Of a stretch of 64,000 nucleotides of DNA, positions 61,219 to 64,000 are shown in pieces. The DNA is from Flaviflagellibacter deserti. Lineage in GTDB: Bacteria > Pseudomonadota > Alphaproteobacteria > Rhizobiales > Methylopilaceae. The notes under the pieces were generated by a model. It had not been told where the DNA came from and searched no databases. It saw only the letters and a program-made list of their open reading frames with translations. Position 1 is the stretch's first letter, and every line of letters begins with the position of its first letter. The stretch spans positions 1,488,001 to 1,552,000 of the forward strand of contig NZ_JBHSJF010000006.1 in NCBI RefSeq assembly GCF_042652085.1, in the 5' to 3' direction. The position numbers and the translations under genes are program-made.

Positions 61219-61839
61219 TCAGGGCGTACCGCCGACGTTGATCGGGCGGCCGAGGCTCGACGACGTGCTCATGATCGACATGGTGGAAATGCTTCCGCCG
61301 GTGGTCAAACAACTGTCGATCTGGGAAGAACTGCCATTGCCGATAGTGGCATTGCGCTGACCGAGCCCATTACACGAAGTCGCCCCGGAATCCTGCGAGG
61401 CCTGGTTGATCGACTGGCTGAGGCCGGGCGTCGAGAGCTGGCTCGTATTGTAGATTGGAACCTGTTGGCCGGCAGAACTGCCGGGCAGGGATTGCGTGGT
61501 CGCGCCGCTGACATCGCTGCCATTGAACGTGGTGATGGCGTCGTTGGCCTCACCCGACGGGTCGACCGTGCCGAATTCCGGCGCCTGGGTCAGCCTGGCG
61601 GTCGCCGCCTGCTCGGATGCCAAGCCGGCGGCCGGGATGGAGGACGATATTCCCGACAGGCCGACCAGGGAGCCGCTCGGCGGCGGACTGATGACCTGGT
61701 GGCTGACCGCGGCATGGCCAGGCGCGGCGGCGAGGGAATGCACGGCCAATCCACCACCGCCGCCATGAGCAAAGGCGGCGCTGGCGCCACCGACGAAAAA
61801 GGCCGCCACAACAAGCGGCCTGAACGCAACAACTCTCAT
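61219..61839 (-). CDS. Secreted Ser/Gly-rich protein A (paralogue pair)
   Basis: 206 residues. Signal peptide (MRVVAFRPLVVAAFFVGGAS, cleavage after AFA), a His/Gly-rich start HGGGGGLAVHS, then a conserved C-terminal module from PGSSAGQQVPIYNTSQLS (119 on) through GLSQSINQAS and CNGLGQRN to a second Cys at 177 (Cys156 and Cys177). No known family recognised. Stop abuts that of the extensin-like gene. Paralogue B is 73 bases upstream. Confidence 0.72.
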   Translation of the reverse strand: MRVVAFRPLVVAAFFVGGASAAFAHGGGGGLAVHSLAAAPGHAAVSHQVISPPPSGSLVGLSGISSSIPAAGLASEQAATARLTQAPEFGTVDPSGEANDAITTFNGSDVSGATTQSLPGSSAGQQVPIYNTSQLSTPGLSQSINQASQDSGATSCNGLGQRNATIGNGSSSQIDSCLTTGGSISTMSIMSTSSSLGRPINVGGTP

Positions 61840-61912
61840 GATGCGAACCTCGGCGGTCCGTTCACATCGCGCCGGCGGGCGGCCGTCAACCTCGCCGGCA
61901 TGTTACTGTTCA

Positions 61913-62476
61913 TCAGGGACGGGACACGTCGACCGCGCCTCCGCCCGAGCCGCTGATGATCGACGGCGCTCCCAGAATTTCCTGGCTGGCGCAATCGCCG
62001 CTCTGGGTCGACGTACTGGTGCCGCCGACGGTCGTGCTCCGCTCGCCGGTGCCACCGCATGCCGTTCCACGCGAACGCGCCGAGGACTGATCGATCGAGT
62101 TCGCCAGCCCTTGGCCCGAAAGCTGGTTGGTTCCATAGACGGGAACCTGCTCGCCGATCGAACTGCCCGGCGCTGTCTGGGTGCTGACGCCTCCGGTCTG
62201 GCTTTGCGGCGACACGAGATTGTTCTGGCTGGCCATGGGATCGACGGGCGCGGTCGAAGTCGATGCCCGCCCCGAGGTCGCCGCTCGTGAGGAGGCGGCG
62301 CCTGCGCGCGGCATGGCCGCCCCGCCGCCAACCGACGAACCGCCGCCTATGGACGAACCGCCGCCGACCGAACCGCCAGCGGAGCCCCCGCCAGCGGAGC
62401 CGCCGCTAGACTGCGCGAACGCGATGGAACTTCCGGCGAGAAGCAGCGCTGCGGCAAAGGAAATTGCCTTGTTCAT
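61913..62476 (-). CDS. Secreted Ser/Gly-rich protein B (paralogue pair)
   Basis: 187 residues. Signal peptide (MNKAISFAAALLLAGSSIAF, after AFA), then a long Gly/Ser region with SxGGG repeats (GGSAGGGSAGGSVGGGSSIG), then the module PGSSIGEQVPVYGTNQLS, GLANSIDQSS, CGGTGERST and Cys140/Cys162. The module matches protein A over about 60 residues, including both Cys. The start ATG (62474-62476) has GAGG upstream. Only 22 bases or about 100 bases separate it from the divergent amidase start, depending on that start. Confidence 0.72.
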   Translation of the reverse strand: MNKAISFAAALLLAGSSIAFAQSSGGSAGGGSAGGSVGGGSSIGGGSSVGGGAAMPRAGAASSRAATSGRASTSTAPVDPMASQNNLVSPQSQTGGVSTQTAPGSSIGEQVPVYGTNQLSGQGLANSIDQSSARSRGTACGGTGERSTTVGGTSTSTQSGDCASQEILGAPSIISGSGGGAVDVSRP

Positions 62477-62578
62477 GGTGCGATACCTCGCGGACCAATG
62501 GACTCTGTCGACAAACGCATGGCGGGAGGCAGCGTTCCGGCGATTGCCGAAAGGATGAGGCCGTGGCAGGGCTGGGGC

Positions 62579-63349
62579 ATGAGCTTCCAGCCCGACACCC
62601 CCCTGCCCGCCACCGTCGTCCCCTCGCCCAGCCACGATGGGCGGGCCGACGACATCGAACCTGACATGCTGCTCCTGCACTACACCGGCATGGTCTCCGC
62701 TGACGAAGCTGTCGCCCGGCTGTGCGACCCGGCGTCGAAAGTGTCTTGTCATTACCTCGTCCACGAGGACGGGCGGATCGTGCAGATGGTACCCGAGGCT
62801 CGTCGCGCCTGGCATGCCGGGTTGTCTGTCTGGGAGGACGAGCCGGACACCAATTCCCGCTCGATCGGGATCGAAATCGCCAATCCGGGCCATGAGTTCG
62901 GCTATGTCGATTTTCCCGATGCCCAGATCGATGCCGTGATCGCTCTCGGTCTCGACATCTGCGAGCGGCATGGCATCGTACGTCACCGCGTGCTCGCCCA
63001 CTCCGACGTGGCGCCGCGCCGCAAGGAGGATCCCGGCGAGAAGTTTCCATGGGACCGGCTCGCCGCCGCCAAGCTCGGACATTGGCAGAAGCCCGCTCCG
63101 CTTACGACCCAAGGAGACACCTTCCTTCCCGGCGACGAAGGCGAGCCGGTCGAGGAAGTACAGTCACTCTTCGCCATCTACGGCTACGGGATCGAAATCT
63201 CCGGCCGGTTCGACGAGCAGACCAAGGCTGTAGTTACAGCTTTCCAGCGCCATTTCAGACAAGAGAAAGTCGATGGGATCATCGACCCTTCGACGATCGC
63301 GACGCTTCGAAGACTATTGAAAGCGCTTCCAAAGGTTAATTCAGATTAA
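62579..63349 (+). CDS. AmiD-type N-acetylmuramoyl-L-alanine amidase
   Basis: 256 residues. Amidase_2 domain (zinc amidase): LLLHYTGMVSADEAVARLCD with the first His, HYLVHEDGRIVQMVPEARRAWHAG, SIGIEIANPGHEFGY, VLAHSDVAPRRKEDPGEKF with the last ligands. C-terminal peptidoglycan-binding domain: IYGYGIEISGRFDEQTKAVV. It cleaves the amide between MurNAc and the stem peptide. No signal peptide is visible in this start, so export or a cytoplasmic recycling role is unclear. Start supported by AGGG seven bases upstream; one at 62498 is also possible. Confidence 0.88.
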   Translation: MSFQPDTPLPATVVPSPSHDGRADDIEPDMLLLHYTGMVSADEAVARLCDPASKVSCHYLVHEDGRIVQMVPEARRAWHAGLSVWEDEPDTNSRSIGIEIANPGHEFGYVDFPDAQIDAVIALGLDICERHGIVRHRVLAHSDVAPRRKEDPGEKFPWDRLAAAKLGHWQKPAPLTTQGDTFLPGDEGEPVEEVQSLFAIYGYGIEISGRFDEQTKAVVTAFQRHFRQEKVDGIIDPSTIATLRRLLKALPKVNSD

Positions 63350-63466
63350 CAATACGCCCCAGAATGGTCACGGTCTCGCCGGCTTGGAGTCCCGACTGCT
63401 TCTAATCTGAGCCCCGATTCCACGCGAAGTCCCCCACCATTGCTAACGGAATGGGGACAGTTCCGC

Positions 63467-64000
63467 ATGATCAATCGTCTTCTCACCGGTGCGGCACTCA
63501 CTTGCTCGCTCTTCTTGGCCCACAGCGCGGCCGCGGACGACCGGTTCGATTTCATTCAGCAGCAGAGAGAAAAACTCGAGGCTTCCGCTGCGTCGAAAAC
63601 GCAGGCCAAGCGATCGTTCGACGAGAACGATCGCGATGGCAAGGACAGCAGGAAGCCCGCCCGCAAACTCATCGAAGGTCGTGCATCAACCTCCACGGAA
63701 CCTGCCGCGGCGCCGGGCGGACGCGGCAATCTGCACTCTCTCGTGCAGCGCTACGCCCAGGAGAACGGCGTACCCTACGACCTCGCGCATGGCGTCGTGA
63801 TGGTCGAGAGCCGCTACAATGCGAAGGCGACCGGCCGTGGCGGCTATATCGGCCTGATGCAGCTCAGCTACCGCACCGCGCAGGGCATGGGCTATTCCGG
63901 CTCGCGCGCCGCGCTCTACGATCCGGAGACCAATCTTCGCTACGGCATGCGCTATCTCGGCGAGGCCTATCGCAAGGCCGGCGGGAGCATGTGCGGTGCA
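63467..64000 (+). CDS. Lytic transglycosylase (3' end off the right edge)
   Basis: Partial; 178 codons shown. Signal peptide MINRLLTGAALTCSLFLAHSA with cleavage near AAA-DD, a Lys/Arg/Asp linker, then the SLT domain: YAQENGVPYDLAHGVVMVES with the catalytic Glu, RYNAKATGRGGYIGLMQLSY, TNLRYGMRYLGEAY. It cleaves the glycan strand to 1,6-anhydro-muropeptides. ATG 63467 has GGGG near. It follows an AmiD amidase, forming a wall-lytic pair. Confidence 0.9.
   Translation, partial: MINRLLTGAALTCSLFLAHSAAADDRFDFIQQQREKLEASAASKTQAKRSFDENDRDGKDSRKPARKLIEGRASTSTEPAAAPGGRGNLHSLVQRYAQENGVPYDLAHGVVMVESRYNAKATGRGGYIGLMQLSYRTAQGMGYSGSRAALYDPETNLRYGMRYLGEAYRKAGGSMCGA

Noticed and set aside
63336..63350. CtrA-like site TTAA-N6-TTAAC before the lytic transglycosylase
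   Set aside because: The CtrA consensus has a seven-base spacer; here it is six, so support is weak.

Overview
The window is a high-GC chromosomal segment from an alphaproteobacterium, most likely of the order Hyphomicrobiales (Rhizobiales). Evidence for this: a circularly permuted (two-piece) tmRNA gene, an alpha-type SspB, an extensin-like lipoprotein, a MEKHLA-domain protein, DUF4169/DUF1206/DUF3309 proteins, and the order mraZ-rsmH-ftsL-ftsI-murEF-mraY-murD-ftsW-murGCB-ddl-ftsQAZ-lpxC-bamD-recN-ligA. I cannot name the genus. The sequence is a draft: ten Ns sit at 18992-19001 inside a repeat-rich intergenic region.

Layout. 1-3100 (minus): thyA, a GNAT acetyltransferase, folA and truncated hflK. 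3100-5000: a MEKHLA-domain protein, a small secreted protein and a CPBP protease. 5100-8533 (plus): permuted ssrA, sspB, fumC, a ccdAB toxin-antitoxin pair, then DUF4169 and ribbon-helix-helix genes. 8500-14150: a 1228-residue AsmA protein, a LysE-type exporter, a DUF1206 membrane protein and a small secreted protein. 14400-18500: a tautomerase, an atypical SDR and an MBL-fold hydrolase divergent from a LysR regulator, then an MFS transporter. 18500-19470: palindromic repeats and the gap. 19470-27060: uvrD, prmA, a 52-residue protein, an M24 aminopeptidase, YidB-like, GlsB-like, azlCD and DUF3309. 27135-52142 (minus): ligA, recN, bamD, lpxC and the whole division and cell wall (dcw) cluster up to mraZ, with three MraZ-type operator repeats in front of mraZ. 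52700-64000: an amidohydrolase, carA with a large inverted repeat over its start, YqeY, a TetR/SDR pair, a chemoreceptor, and an envelope group (extensin-like lipoprotein, two paralogous secreted Ser/Gly-rich proteins, an AmiD-type amidase, a lytic transglycosylase cut by the right edge).

How the parts fit. The dcw cluster holds the Mur ligases, lipid I/II synthesis (MraY, MurG), the divisome proteins FtsL/I/W/Q/A/Z and outer-envelope genes (lpxC, bamD), so most of the central 20 kb is cell-envelope growth and division. ssrA and sspB, which lie next to each other, supply the degradation tag and the adaptor that delivers tagged proteins to ClpXP. thyA and folA supply linked steps of folate/thymidylate metabolism. 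The right end gathers peptidoglycan-acting enzymes around two secreted paralogues of unknown function.

No tRNA, rRNA, CRISPR array, intact insertion sequence or prophage was seen. The least explained items are the secreted paralogue pair (61219-62476), the 33-bp inverted repeat over the carA start, the ccdAB insertion with its palindrome, and the SDR without catalytic Tyr.
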